64,000 nucleotides of DNA from Dryas octopetala (GCA_963921425.1 OY992832.1:5766001-5830000), one strand, 5' to 3'. Positions 1 through 9,579 are shown, counted from the first letter of the stretch. The notes: generated by a model from the letters alone, not told the origin. Translations and numbers: made by a program.

Positions 1-991
1 TGCCTTCTTCAGTTGTCCCATACCCAATGATTGTAACTGCGTGGTTCAGTTTTGTCCCACAAGGACCGTTGAACACCCCACTCGAGTACGACTGAAAGGC
101 ATCTTCGTAGGCGTCAATGCCAACGGAGACTGGTTGCACGGACACAGCCTTGAGTAGATCGCTTTCACTGTTGGCAGGCACTCTTTCGTAACCACTTATC
201 TGGGCAGCATGCACATTTGCCATGTTAGGGTCGCATGTTCCATCCATAGCTTGGTATTGGTAATTTTCTTCACTGGCGATTCCTCCATTTTGTTGTATGT
301 ATTTATAGGCATTCACCATGAGACCACCTTGGCAGCCATAATTATTTTCTGTACTGCAGTCCACAAGTTGTTGCTCGGAGAGTGAGAGCAATTGGCCAGT
401 TTTGATTTGGGTAATCCCTTCCACTGCTGCCACTGCAGAAAATGCCCAGCAAGCACCTACGTACATACAAAGAAAAAAAAAACCAAAAAGGATGTATATA
501 AGAAAGTAAACAATACAAGGAAGGCTAATTAGAGATATGGTGCTTCTCTTACCACAGCGTTGTTGATCCTTTATGGGGGTGACAGCTCCTTTGTCCCTCC
601 AGTCCATGCTAGCTTGAACATCACTCAGGCTTTGGTACCTAAAAGATTGATTTGCTGTTGAGTCTGAGAGGGTGTCCTCTTGCATTCTGTACCCAGTACG
701 ATGTCTGAGGAATTCTTCATGGCTCCTATCAGAAAAAGCATTGATGCTTAACTTGTAAGTCCTATTCTCTTCACTGTTGAATTTCTCCACAAATTCAACA
801 TTTTTCTTGAATATGGCCAAACGCCTCTCCTTCTCTGCGCTGTCAGGGTAAACGCGCCCAAACTTTTGCATCCACTGCTCATGCTTTTCAGCAATGGAAG
901 CTTCATACAGTTTGCGGGACGTGGCTTGAGATGCCAGAGTCCCCAAGATGATGAATATGGAAATAATCAAAAGGTTTCTTTCAAAAGCCAT
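1..991 (-). CDS. SAG12/SAG39-like cysteine protease A, copy 1 (C-terminus outside window)
   Basis: Papain-family (C1A) endopeptidase precursor, presumably secretory or vacuolar and used in senescence-type protein breakdown. Exon 1 is 553-991 and the visible exon 2 is 1-456; the intron 457-552 is GT..AG. The N-terminus has a hydrophobic signal peptide. The prodomain has an ERFNIN-like pattern (ExxxRLAIFKKNVEFVEKFN) and a GNFD-like INAFSD. The mature part starts near [13 protein letters not shown] and has the catalytic Cys in CGACWAFSAV. The catalytic His is visible in LNHAVTIIGYG at the left edge; the catalytic Asn lies beyond the window. The visible protein matches copies 2 and 3 apart from the Asp/Tyr site of copy 3. 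It is probably functional if the missing 3' end is like the other copies. Confidence 0.9.
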   Translation of the reverse strand, partial: MAFERNLLIISIFIILGTLASQATSRKLYEASIAEKHEQWMQKFGRVYPDSAEKERRLAIFKKNVEFVEKFNSEENRTYKLSINAFSDRSHEEFLRHRTGYRMQEDTLSDSTANQSFRYQSLSDVQASMDWRDKGAVTPIKDQQRCGKRSTISLISLPCIVYFLIYILFGFFFLCMYVGACWAFSAVAAVEGITQIKTGQLLSLSEQQLVDCSTENNYGCQGGLMVNAYKYIQQNGGIASEENYQYQAMDGTCDPNMANVHAAQISGYERVPANSESDLLKAVSVQPVSVGIDAYEDAFQSYSSGVFNGPCGTKLNHAVTIIGYGTTEEG

Positions 992-1096
992 TGTTTACAG
1001 AGTACTCTGCTCAGAACAGGGGCACTGTAAGAATGGCTTTGATTCTAAGTAGTGATGGATTGGCAAGGTGTGAAGAAGCAAGCATACCCACTTGGG

Positions 1097-1105
1097 TTTA
1101 TATAG
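1097..1105 (-). promoter_or_regulatory. Putative TATA box of protease A copy 1
   Basis: Reading the minus strand gives CTATATAAA about 106 bp upstream of the ATG at 991. The spacing leaves a plausible short 5' leader. The same box occurs in the other two copies. Confidence 0.6.
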
Positions 1106-1345
1106 AAGACGAGCATATGTATGTTCTGCAGAGATGCGCACTTTGATGTAATTCTTACGGTGGCAATTAATGGAGCCAAATTTCCAGCCACCTTCCAAAA
1201 GTTGATGACCAAAGTCAGTCAGTCTTGCTACTTTGCTAATTTGCTTTTAGTCCCTATGTATCCGCACGAAGATCAAATCCAAATTCTGCATGCATGCAGC
1301 CAAATTGTAATTGATTAATACCTCAATTAGCGGGTCGCTGGTTGG
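1105..1345 (-). promoter_or_regulatory. Upstream region of protease A; also present as a degenerate second copy at 2255-2515
   Basis: The stretch with agcatatgtat, gatgtaattctta and gcatgcagccaa recurs in degenerate form about 1.15 kb further left on the minus strand. The second copy has no gene attached. It looks like the leftover promoter region of a lost protease copy. Confidence 0.55.
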
Positions 1346-1574
1346 TTTGGTTTTTAGTCCCCAATTCCTTGCCGTGTTCACTGTTCATATGCATGGAATA
1401 TGTTTCATCCAACTAGCTTTCACATTGACAATACAATCGCAGTCCTTGACGTGAACTTGATGTTCAAGTTGATGGTGTAAATCGTGGCAAATAACAATAA
1501 GCTTGACTAATTAAATTAATCTGAATATTGAGACTTAAATTTTCTAAAAAGCAGAGTGTCCCCTTAGTGACTCG

Positions 1575-1850
1575 TTAAGAGAAATCCCACATCTTCGTTA
1601 AGAGAAATCTCACATTGAAAATATGAGGGACTTGCTAGTAGTTTATAAGGGTTTGGGCTACTCCTCCCATTGCCAATTGGTTTTGGGATGAATGCCTAGA
1701 TTTCTTCATGGTATCAAAGCAGGTTATTCACGTGTGGCGGTGTTGAGAGAAATCTCACATTAAAGATGTGAGGGTCTTGCTAGTAGTTTTATAAAGGTTT
1801 GAGTTACTCTTCTCGCCAATTGGTTTTAGGATGAATGTCTAAATTTCTTC
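1575..1850 (+). mobile_element. TRIM-type miniature LTR retrotransposon (unit 1)
   Basis: Two direct repeats of about 110 bp (about 1595-1708 and 1741-1850) flank a short centre. Directly after the first repeat is TGGTATCAAAGCAGG, which resembles the initiator-Met tRNA primer-binding site of plant TRIM and Copia elements (TGGTATCAGAGC). The repeats begin near tgttgagagaaatctcac and end near atttcttca. The paralogous segment at about 6190-6215 lacks this insert, so it serves as an empty site. The element codes for nothing. Confidence 0.75.
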
Positions 1851-2254
1851 GAGTCAATCAACCAGGAAATCAAGTAATCAACACTGCTTTTACTCTTGCA
1901 CTTTAGACTCTTCCGGATTAACTGGAAGCTTCATGAGCTGCAAAAAGCTTGGGCCCTGGATTACACAACGCAGACACGGCCAATTTGATTGGGGAATTGA
2001 AATAATCTAATGAAAGCTTGCTAATTCACTGAGCTCAACTTGGATAGATAGGGAAATAATGTACAATAAAAAGACTTAAATTCTTTGTTCGTTGATTCAG
2101 GTGTTCAAGCAAGGCAGGGTACATTTAATGTCTTTATGTGTAATAAACTAATAATACTGGATACTGGAAGCAGGGAACTTCATATAGAATATTGCTTCTA
2201 GCCATGATCTAAACTTGAATTTCAATACCCAAAAACAAAAAGAAAAATAATAAT

Positions 2255-2515
2255 TGAGCATATGTATTATCTGCAGCCATGTGCACTATGATGTAATTCT
2301 TAGGGTGGAAATTAAGCGGGCCAAGTTTTGAGGCAACTTATCCCACAAGTTTGTGACAAGAGTAACAATCAGTCTGATTGCTTCTTGTGCTATCTGGTCA
2401 TCTGAAGTATAAGCACGAAGATAAACTTCAACCTCAGTATGCATGCAGCCAAGTTTAAGTTCTAATCACTTAATCAATCAATTAACTGCGGGCCGCTGAT
2501 TGATGTGATGGTCAC
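2255..2515 (-). other. Orphan upstream segment of a lost protease A-like gene
   Basis: Degenerate copy of the A upstream region (compare 1105-1345), with matching order of gatgtaattctta, gcacgaagat, gcatgcagcc and the gcgggccgctg/gcgggtcgctg block. No protease exon lies beside it. Between 1851 and 2690 nothing else gene-like is visible. Confidence 0.5.
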
Positions 2516-2690
2516 CGTCCACTTGCTGGAGCCTGGAGTCTTTTGCATTTTTTAACAACAAATTAATTGACTCAACTAAATTAAGCTGATTCAAGACTAA
2601 TTCTCCTAAACAAAAAAAAAAAAAAAATCAAAAGCCCCCTAAATGACATGAGTCAATCACGCATGAAATAAGCACCAATGATTTTTTTAA

Positions 2691-3007
2691 GACTTATTAG
2701 CACAAATGCCGCTTGAAAGTAACTTTTATTCTCACTTTGTTCTCTTAAAATTTAATCTTTTCACTTTGCCCCCCAAACTTTACAAACCCTTTCAATAAGT
2801 CAAGTCTGCCAATGACTCCGTAAAAAGGGCTAACATGTCATTCATCCACGTAGACGACACGTTGAATTTTTTAATGGAGCCATTGACGGACTTGACGAAA
2901 TATAAAATTTGTAAAATTTGGGGGGCAAAGTGAGAAGATTAAAATTTAAATGGGCAAAGTGAAAATGAAAGATACTTTCAAGGGGTATTTGCATAAATTA
3001 ATAAGCC
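2691..3007. mobile_element. Mutator-like foldback MITE (unit 1)
   Basis: The left arm (ttgaaagt..ttttattctcactttg..cactttgccccccaaa) is the imperfect reverse complement of the right arm, so almost all of the 317 bp forms one palindrome with arms of about 155 bp. It is flanked by near-identical A/T runs, atttttttaa at 2681-2690 and attttttaa at 3008-3016. These fit the 9-bp target duplication typical of Mutator-like elements. It has no coding capacity. It sits about 60 bp from the truncated end of pseudogene B exon 2. Confidence 0.75.
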
Positions 3008-3068
3008 ATTTTTTAATGTTTGTCGACTCTAACACCTCTTTTTATAATTTGAAGGAAATTGGTATATA

Positions 3069-3940
3069 GTCCACTAGTTCTTGCCTTAATAGTGAAATCA
3101 ACTTACTAGTTTTGATTTGGGTAATTCCCCTCCACTGTCACTGCTGAAAATGCCCAACAACACCCTACAGATCACAAAATAGCATCGTTTTGAATTCAAG
3201 GATAAGTCTTTTGAGTTTAATATTCAAGGTTTATATATAACAAAAAAGTGTTAAGTGAAAGTCTAAAATGGCCTAATTTTAGGCATAAACACCATATCAA
3301 CATAACGTGGGTTCATTGTACGTACCACATCGTTACTATTAGAGGTGATACTCAATGTGGTACAGAAATGTTGTTCAAAATCAAATCATACGATTAACAC
3401 ATGCATGAAAGAAAGAGTCATACTAAAATTAAGATATATATTTGGGCAGCTTTGAGATTTTGGTGCTCTTGATCTTACCACAATAAAAACCTTGGCTTTT
3501 TATGGGAGTGACAGCTCCATTCTCCCAACAGTCAATGCTACTTGGAAGGTCGTCATTATAAGTCAGGTTTTCATACCTGAAAAAATTATTGATTTTGAAT
3601 GAGCTTGAGCTGGTGGGCTTTCTGTACCCTGTATGTGACTTGATGAATTCTTCATCTGTCAGGTCTGCAAATTCATTGAGGCTTAACTTGTAACTGTGAT
3701 TATTCCCTTCATTGTTGAAATTCTCAATGGATTCCGCGTTGTCCTTGAATATCTTGAAACACATTTCCTTTTCTGCATTGTCTCTGTAAACGCGTCACTA
3801 CTGAGCAATCCATATATAGCTCATGTTTTCTAGCAATGGAAGCTTCATGCAATGTGATCATGGATGTGGCTGTTAATGCCCAATCCCCCAACAGCTTGAA
3901 CATGATGATGTCAATTATGCATTTCCATTCAAGTACTGTC
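3069..3940 (-). pseudogene. Cysteine protease pseudogene B, copy 1
   Basis: Exon 1 remnant is about 3479-3940 and exon 2 remnant is 3069-3164. By comparison with gene C, the ATG and next codons are deleted. A 4-base insertion (tata) after the codons for HEL shifts the frame before the MAQ stretch. In-frame stops follow directly (TAG TGA in this copy, where the others have one TAG). One codon is inserted in the Gln-Gly-Cys loop, giving SQGFYCG. Prodomain residues up to [13 protein letters not shown] remain readable and the exon 1 donor GTAAG survives. Exon 2 starts at CCWAFSAV, is frameshifted within 15 codons and ends after the ELVD region; the rest, including His and Asn of the active site, is gone. 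It cannot make an active protease. Confidence 0.9.
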
Positions 3941-4330
3941 TTAATAATAAGCTGAAGAGAGCTCTCAAGGACAATGCAGGCATTAATTGATCATTGATCA
4001 CTAGATGTGAGGAAGCAAGAACACAATTTTTCATATATAAAAGATAAGCAATTGAGCATCTTCATTAATCTTCAGTGTGAAGGAAAGTCTTAATTTGGAT
4101 ATGGAAAGGGACCTAAAAAAAACCCAATAAAAAAGTTGAGTCAAATTGAATCACTTTCTACACTGTGATCACGCACACATAATGTTCTTCTTCTTTGCTG
4201 GTTTAGGAACTAGCTCACAGATTGTCTACAATTCTACATGCTATGTGGTAATCAGCTCCAGAAATGTTGTTGATGATGCTAACTTGATGCCTATTCTTCG
4301 TGTTATTTTTTGGCACAGGTGGTAACCTTT
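3941..4330 (-). promoter_or_regulatory. Conserved protease upstream block in front of pseudogene B copy 1
   Basis: The block aligns with the upstream regions of C (about 21725-22140) and E (about 26990-27410). Shared landmarks are tgatcactagatgtg, gaagcaagaacacaa, gagcaattgagcatcttc, ggatatggaaagggacc and a tgagtcaaattgaatca site. Keeping this block shows that B was once an ordinary member of the family. Positions 4331-4917 hold no gene that I can see. Confidence 0.65.
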
Positions 4331-4917
4331 TGACCCGCCACTTTATATCAAATAGCTATTAATTAATGTGAACGTATTTGAAATTGGGATATCTTTAAAT
4401 ATCTGATCTGCTCAAATACGTACTTGTAAGGCATTTGATAGAACAAATATATTTTTGTCATTGGTGTGAGAGGTGTATCTATGGCCACAATTTGAAAAGG
4501 CCTTTTTTTTTTTTTTTTGGCACAATTTGAATTTTTTTTAAGTGTCGGTTGAATCACCTTGCAAGAATTATATTAAACTTATTCAAAGCCCAATGAACCA
4601 ACTTAAAGGAAGTGTGGCACTTGAGCGTAGGACTTCTGGAATCATAGTCTAAAAAATAAAAAACCTTATAGTGTCATTCTTAAAGAAAAATCCTATAAAA
4701 GACATTTTGTATTCAATTGTAGAACTCAAATATGGAAAGCAACTTTTTATACTTTTATTCAATCTATCATCAAGTTTAGATTAGAACACACCAGTACAAA
4801 CATTTTCATAACATATATGGTCTTATTCAAAGAGAAACTAACAACCTAGTTTATCCAATTTGAGGCTTCAATACACCACGTGAAATGCATATATGTTGAA
4901 GTGGTATTGCATACACT

Positions 4918-5495
4918 TTACATAATCGGATAGAAAGTTTGGGTGGCAATGCCACAAAGACCTTCAAGAGTCCCAACATCTTTGCGGATTCTCATATAGC
5001 CACCTTCACCCCACCCCTCTCCCCATGAATTCTTGAGCAACCAATACTTAGTAGCATCTGCAGTCATCCCATACCCGATGATTGTAACCGAATGGTCCAC
5101 TTTAGTCCCACAATCTCCTGAGAAGACGCCTCCTGAGTAAAACCGGAATGCTGTTCCCGAGGCTTCGACGGCAGCTGTGACCGGTTGCATGGAAACAATG
5201 ACCTGCAGTGCTTGCTCGCTACCAAATGGAAATACTCTCAAGTAGCCTGTGATGTGAGCAGCAACGTCCTTGGACTTGTCAGTGTCACAAGTTGCATTTG
5301 TTCCTATGTATTGGTAATTTGCTTCACTGGTAATGCCGTACGTTTTTATGTATTCCAAGGCGTCCACCGTTCTTCCAGGATTGCAACCCTTGGTACAGTC
5401 CACTAGTTCTTGCTCTGAGAGTGAAATCAAGTTACCGGTTTCGATTTGTGTAATCCCCTCCACAGCTGCCACTGCTGCAAATGCCCAACAACTTC
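4918..5495 (-). pseudogene. Orphan exon 2 of protease C, copy 1
   Basis: This is the complete second exon of gene C. It starts at the acceptor before [14 protein letters not shown], keeps the catalytic Cys, His ([10 protein letters not shown]) and Asn ([12 protein letters not shown]), and ends YPIM-stop. The open stretch from its first internal Met matches the corresponding part of gene C at 20394. No exon 1 exists upstream, because the tandem unit border at about 5591 replaces the rest of the intron and exon 1 with unrelated DNA. Without signal peptide, prodomain and start codon it should not give a protease unless a new first exon is spliced on. The intact reading frame reflects recent duplication and is not evidence of use. 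Confidence 0.88.
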
Positions 5496-5639
5496 CTATA
5501 TATAGAAAACCAATATTTAATTGTCATACAATTCTTGTTAGGAAAACAGTTAGTTTAATGCTGATGTTATGCAATTTATATCCAAAACCGCTAATAAAAT
5601 AGTAGCTAATAAAATATTTTAAATAAAATTATGTAAATA

Positions 5640-5808
5640 AGCTCAATACAGCTCGAGTTCATATTGGGTTTGATTTTTTTTTTGCTCGTTCGAGTTTGGC
5701 TCGTATAAGAAACAAGCCAACCCAAGCTCGAACTCGAAAAATTTATAACAAGCCAAGCTTGAGCATGGTGGTATTCGGCTTGGCTCGGCTCGTTAATTTA
5801 CACCCCTA
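5640..5808. mobile_element. Fragment of a GAGCC-rich interspersed repeat (unit 2 left flank)
   Basis: Repeated words of the type gctcgagttc, gctcgttcgag, aagctcgaactcg and ggcttggctcggctcg, ending in ttacacccct, resemble a common non-coding plant repeat class with aggggtgtaaa..gagccgagc ends. The family assignment (hAT-like or other) is uncertain. Confidence 0.45.
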
Positions 5809-5809
5809 A

Positions 5810-6016
5810 TTATAAGGCTTTGGTTGTGTTTGAGTAATAACAAAAATTTGTCAGTACCTAAAAAAAATAACAGACTAAAAAAAAAAAAAGTGATTTTCTG
5901 TAGCTTCAGTTTCCTAATATCTCACGAGTCACCACTTTCGTGTACATCAAGAACTAAAGCCTGTATAAAGAGAGGAAGTTAAGCAGTAAGCCTGTATGTC
6001 TGATGTTTATATATTT
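5810..6016. repeat. Direct repeat, copy a (about 205 bp)
   Basis: The segment starting ttataaggctttg and ending gatgtttatatattt recurs at 6711-6913 with about 15 differences. The two copies are 0.9 kb apart in the gene-free flank and code for nothing recognisable. Confidence 0.85.
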
Positions 6017-6400
6017 CGTGTTCATATATGTGGAACATTTTTCATCAAACTTGCTTTCACATTGACAATTAATACAATTCCAGCCCTTGACGTGAGTTTG
6101 ATGTTCAGGTTGATGGTGTAAATCGTGGCAAATGACAACAGAAATTGACAAATTAAATTAAGCTGAATATTAAGACTTAACTTTTCTAAAAAGCAGAGGC
6201 CCCCCCTAATGGCCTGAGTCAATCAACCGGGAAAGCAAGACTGAATTTTTTTCTTTGTAGCACAGAAAATACTCTTGCACGTCTCCTTAGACTTTAGAGT
6301 AGTCTTCCAAATTAACTGGAAACTTCATGAGCTGCCAAAAAGCTTGGACCTTGGATTACACAGACACGGCCAATATGTATTATCTGCAGAGATGTATTAT
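6016..6400 (-). other. Degenerate copy of the A upstream region without the TRIM
   Basis: The order tttcacattgacaat, ccttgacgtga, gttgatggtgtaaatcgtgg, ttttctaaaaagcagag and ttcatgagctgc matches 1379-1995 upstream of A. The 276-bp TRIM is absent here. No exon is attached. Confidence 0.65.
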
Positions 6401-6531
6401 CTCCAAAGCCGGAAGAACACGTTAGGTTCCTTACTATAACAACACCCAAAGAGTTATCGGGAAAGCCATCTCCACCCCCATGTATTTCTTATTAGTAGCA
6501 GGTTCTTGATTTTTTTTGTTTAGCTCAGTTT

Positions 6532-6573
6532 CTGAAACTGCAAGTGAAATTGTAGTTTCACTTGCAATTTCAG
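6532..6573. repeat. Short near-perfect hairpin
   Basis: Two 19-base arms (ctgaaactgcaagtgaaat and its reverse complement with two mismatches) are separated by tgta. It may be a relic of a MITE end. The same hairpin occurs at 14264-14305. Confidence 0.7.
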
Positions 6574-6710
6574 CTTTGTAGAACACTTGATATGAGTATT
6601 TTCTGAAACTCTAATTCCAATTATGTTAAGTGGCTCAGAAAAAAGTTAGAAAAAAAAAAAAAAAACTTGAAATAGATGCTTTTTGGTTTAGGATTTGGCC
6701 CGCAAAGAAA

Positions 6711-6913
6711 TTATAAGGCTTTGAGGGTGTTTGAGTAATAAAAAAATTTGTTAGTACCTAATAAAAATAACAGACTAAAAAAAAATGTGATTTTCTGTAG
6801 ATTCAGTTTCCTAATACCTCACGAGTCACCACTTTCGTATACATCAAGAAATAAAGCCTGTATAAAGAGTGGAAGTTAAGCAGTAAGCCTGTATGTCTGA
6901 TGTTTATATATTT
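6711..6913. repeat. Direct repeat, copy b
   Basis: Partner of 5810-6016. From here to 7409 nothing gene-like is visible; the stretch is AT-rich. Confidence 0.85.
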
Positions 6914-7409
6914 ATTGGGATTACCTATTTTTTTTTTTTTGGTCTCCTAAGCCAATGGAATGGCTAGCTAGGTGCAACTTCAAAAATCATGTTGGATCGA
7001 TAAAGAGGCTATGTGGTTGTAGTCCTTCTTCAAGATAATAATTCAATAATTTACATAATAATTCTTCAATAATATATATGGTTAACAAGAGCTTGATAGT
7101 TCCGGTCTACATCCATGAGGAAATTAATGCTAGCTAGATGGTCCTTAGAGCATTATTTATGACATGCTAATTTTAACTCTTATATAACTCAATTAAAGCC
7201 AGAGTTATTGTTAAATTGTTCTTCATACACTAGAAATGATTTGCCTTGTGCTGTGTACGTCTTTCCTGATAGTACTTTGCAGTGCAATTTGGACTATGCA
7301 TGGAAATTGGATATGAAAGAAAAGATTAATCGATTTGGGACAATTCTCAAGTTAATTAATATAGGAAAAGCCATGAATATATAGGAAACAAAGTAATAAA
7401 AGGCACACT

Positions 7410-7475
7410 CTAACAGGTGGAATCGAGTAGATCGATGCCTCCTGTGTACAAACTGAAGGCATTTTCAAAGCCAAT
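7410..7475 (-). pseudogene. Possible relic of a protease exon 2
   Basis: The minus strand reads IGFENAFSLYTGGI, which resembles the AYEDAFQSYSSGVF segment of the mature protease, followed by a stop after about 22 codons. It lies 120 bp downstream of protease A. The match is short, so it could be chance. Confidence 0.4.
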
Positions 7476-7595
7476 AACAAACAGTAGAAACGTATAAAAA
7501 TATGGTACAAAGACCTTGTTGCTTCTGTGTATAGCTATAGAGCCTATAGCCTATGTGTGAAGTTTTAAAGATGACTCCACTCTTTGATTACATAA

Positions 7596-8720
7596 TTAAG
7601 TAGTCGGATAGGAAGCTTCCATAGCAAGGCCACAAAGACCTGCTGGATCAACATAATTCCTAAGCATTTTCATGTAGCCATTCTCACCCCAAGTCTCACC
7701 CCACGAATTCTTGATTAACCAGTAGTCGGTGCCTTCTTCAGTTGTCCCATACCCAATGATTGTAACTGCGTGGTTCAGTTTTGTCCCACAAGGACCGTTG
7801 AACACCCCACTCGAGTACGACTGAAAGGCATCTTCGTAGGCGTCAATGCCAACGGAGACTGGTTGCACGGACACAGCCTTGAGTAGATCGCTTTCACTGT
7901 TGGCAGGCACTCTTTCGTAACCACTTATCTGGGCAGCATGCACATTTGCCATGTTAGGGTCGCATGTTCCATCCATAGCTTGGTATTGGTAATTTTCTTC
8001 ACTGGCGATTCCTCCATTTTGTTGTATGTATTTATAGGCATTCACCATGAGACCACCTTGGCAGCCATAATTATTTTCTGTACTGCAGTCCACAAGTTGT
8101 TGCTCGGAGAGTGAGAGCAATTGGCCAGTTTTGATTTGGGTAATCCCTTCCACTGCTGCCACTGCAGAAAATGCCCAGCAAGCACCTACGTACATACAAA
8201 GAAAAAAAAAACCAAAAAGGATGTATATAAGAAAGTAAACAATACAAGGAAGGCTAATTAGAGATATGGTGCTTCTCTTACCACAGCGTTGTTGATCCTT
8301 TATGGGGGTGACAGCTCCTTTGTCCCTCCAGTCCATGCTAGCTTGAACATCACTCAGGCTTTGGTACCTAAAAGATTGATTTGCTGTTGAGTCTGAGAGG
8401 GTGTCCTCTTGCATTCTGTACCCAGTACGATGTCTGAGGAATTCTTCATGGCTCCTATCAGAAAAAGCATTGATGCTTAACTTGTAAGTCCTATTCTCTT
8501 CACTGTTGAATTTCTCCACAAATTCAACATTTTTCTTGAATATGGCCAAACGCCTCTCCTTCTCTGCGCTGTCAGGGTAAACGCGCCCAAACTTTTGCAT
8601 CCACTGCTCATGCTTTTCAGCAATGGAAGCTTCATACAGTTTGCGGGACGTGGCTTGAGATGCCAGAGTCCCCAAGATGATGAATATGGAAATAATCAAA
8701 AGGTTTCTTTCAAAAGCCAT
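7596..8720 (-). CDS. SAG12/SAG39-like cysteine protease A, copy 2 (complete)
   Basis: Spliced exons 8282-8720 and 7596-8185 give 342 aa, the normal length for this family. The intron 8186-8281 is 96 bp and starts GTAAG. Order: signal peptide (about 1-25), I29 prodomain with ERRLAIFKKN and INAFSD, then a mature enzyme starting near [13 protein letters not shown]. The catalytic Cys is in CGACWAF, the His in LNHAVTIIGYG and the Asn in IKNSWGETWGENGYM. The GCQGGLMVNA disulphide and substrate loop is present. Oddities: the usual Gly after the oxyanion Gln is Gln (DQQRCG where most relatives have DQGQCG), and the residue before the catalytic Cys is Ala. The intron is in frame and stop-free, so unspliced RNA would read through as 374 codons. 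A secreted or vacuolar endopeptidase is inferred from the family. Confidence 0.93.
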   Translation of the reverse strand: MAFERNLLIISIFIILGTLASQATSRKLYEASIAEKHEQWMQKFGRVYPDSAEKERRLAIFKKNVEFVEKFNSEENRTYKLSINAFSDRSHEEFLRHRTGYRMQEDTLSDSTANQSFRYQSLSDVQASMDWRDKGAVTPIKDQQRCGKRSTISLISLPCIVYFLIYILFGFFFLCMYVGACWAFSAVAAVEGITQIKTGQLLSLSEQQLVDCSTENNYGCQGGLMVNAYKYIQQNGGIASEENYQYQAMDGTCDPNMANVHAAQISGYERVPANSESDLLKAVSVQPVSVGIDAYEDAFQSYSSGVFNGPCGTKLNHAVTIIGYGTTEEGTDYWLIKNSWGETWGENGYMKMLRNYVDPAGLCGLAMEASYPTT

Positions 8721-8825
8721 TGTTTACAGAGTACTCTGCTCAGAACAGGGGCTCTGTAAGAATGGCTTTGATTCTAAGTAGTGATGGATTGGCAAGGTGT
8801 GAAGAAGCAAGCATACCCACTTGGG

Positions 8826-8834
8826 TTTATATAG
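8826..8834 (-). promoter_or_regulatory. Putative TATA box of protease A copy 2
   Basis: CTATATAAA on the minus strand, about 106 bp upstream of the ATG at 8720. Confidence 0.6.
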
Positions 8835-9303
8835 AAGACGAGCATATGTATGTTCTGCAGAGATGCGCACTTTGATGTAATTCTTACGGTGGCAATTAAT
8901 GGAGCCAAATTTCCAGCCACCTTCCAAAAGTTGATGACCAAAGTCAGTCAGTCTTGCTACTTTGCTAATTTGCTTTTAGTCCCTAAGTATCCGCACGAAG
9001 ATCAAATCCAAATTCTGCATGCATGCAGCCAAATTGTAATTGATTAATACCTCAATTAGCGGGTCGCTGGTTGGTTTGGTTTTTAGTCCCCAATTCCTTG
9101 CCGTGTTCACTGTTCATATGCATGGAATATGTTTCATCCAACTAGCTTTCACATTGACAATACAATCGCAGTCCTTGACGTGAACTTGATGTTCAAGTTG
9201 ATGGTGTAAATCGTGGCAAATAACAATAAGCTTGGCTAATTAAATTAATCTGAATATTGAGACTTAAATTTTCTAAAAAGCAGAGTGCCCCCTTAGTGAC
9301 TCG

Positions 9304-9579
9304 TTAAGAGAAATCCCACATCTTCGTTAAGAGAAATCTCACATTGAAAATATGAGGGACTTGCTAGTAGTTTATAAGGGTTTGGGCTACTCCTCCCATT
9401 GCCAATTGGTTTTGGGATGAATGCCTAGATTTCTTCATGGTATCAAAGCAGGTTATTCACGTGTGGCGGTGTTGAGAGAAATCTCACATTAAAGATGTGA
9501 GGGTCTTGCTAGTAGTTTTATAAAGGTTTGAGTTACTCTTCTCGCCAATTGGTTTTAGGATGAATGTCTAAATTTCTTC
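9304..9579 (+). mobile_element. TRIM-type element (unit 2)
   Basis: Same insertion as at 1575, carried along by the tandem duplication, with the same primer-binding-like word between the two repeats. Confidence 0.75.

Larger units (their letters stand above)
1..5591. repeat. Tandem unit 1 of 3 (partial)
   Basis: The bases match unit 2 at an offset of about 7729 with only scattered differences, for example at 1023, 1254 and 3795 and in poly-A lengths. The unit is cut on the left by the window edge, inside protease A. Its right border at about 5591 is where the sequence stops matching the intron that continues after 21067. It contains protease A copy 1, pseudogene B copy 1 and the orphan exon 2 of C. 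Confidence 0.95.

Noticed and set aside
1121-1318. Small plus-strand frame upstream of protease A (repeated at 8850 and 16584), and the minus frames at 995, 8724 and 16458
   Set aside because: They lie in the promoter and leader of protease A, are repeated only through the tandem duplication, and have no recognisable protein features.
5185-5602. Plus-strand frames across exon 2 of C and its copies
   Set aside because: Antisense shadows of the protease exon.
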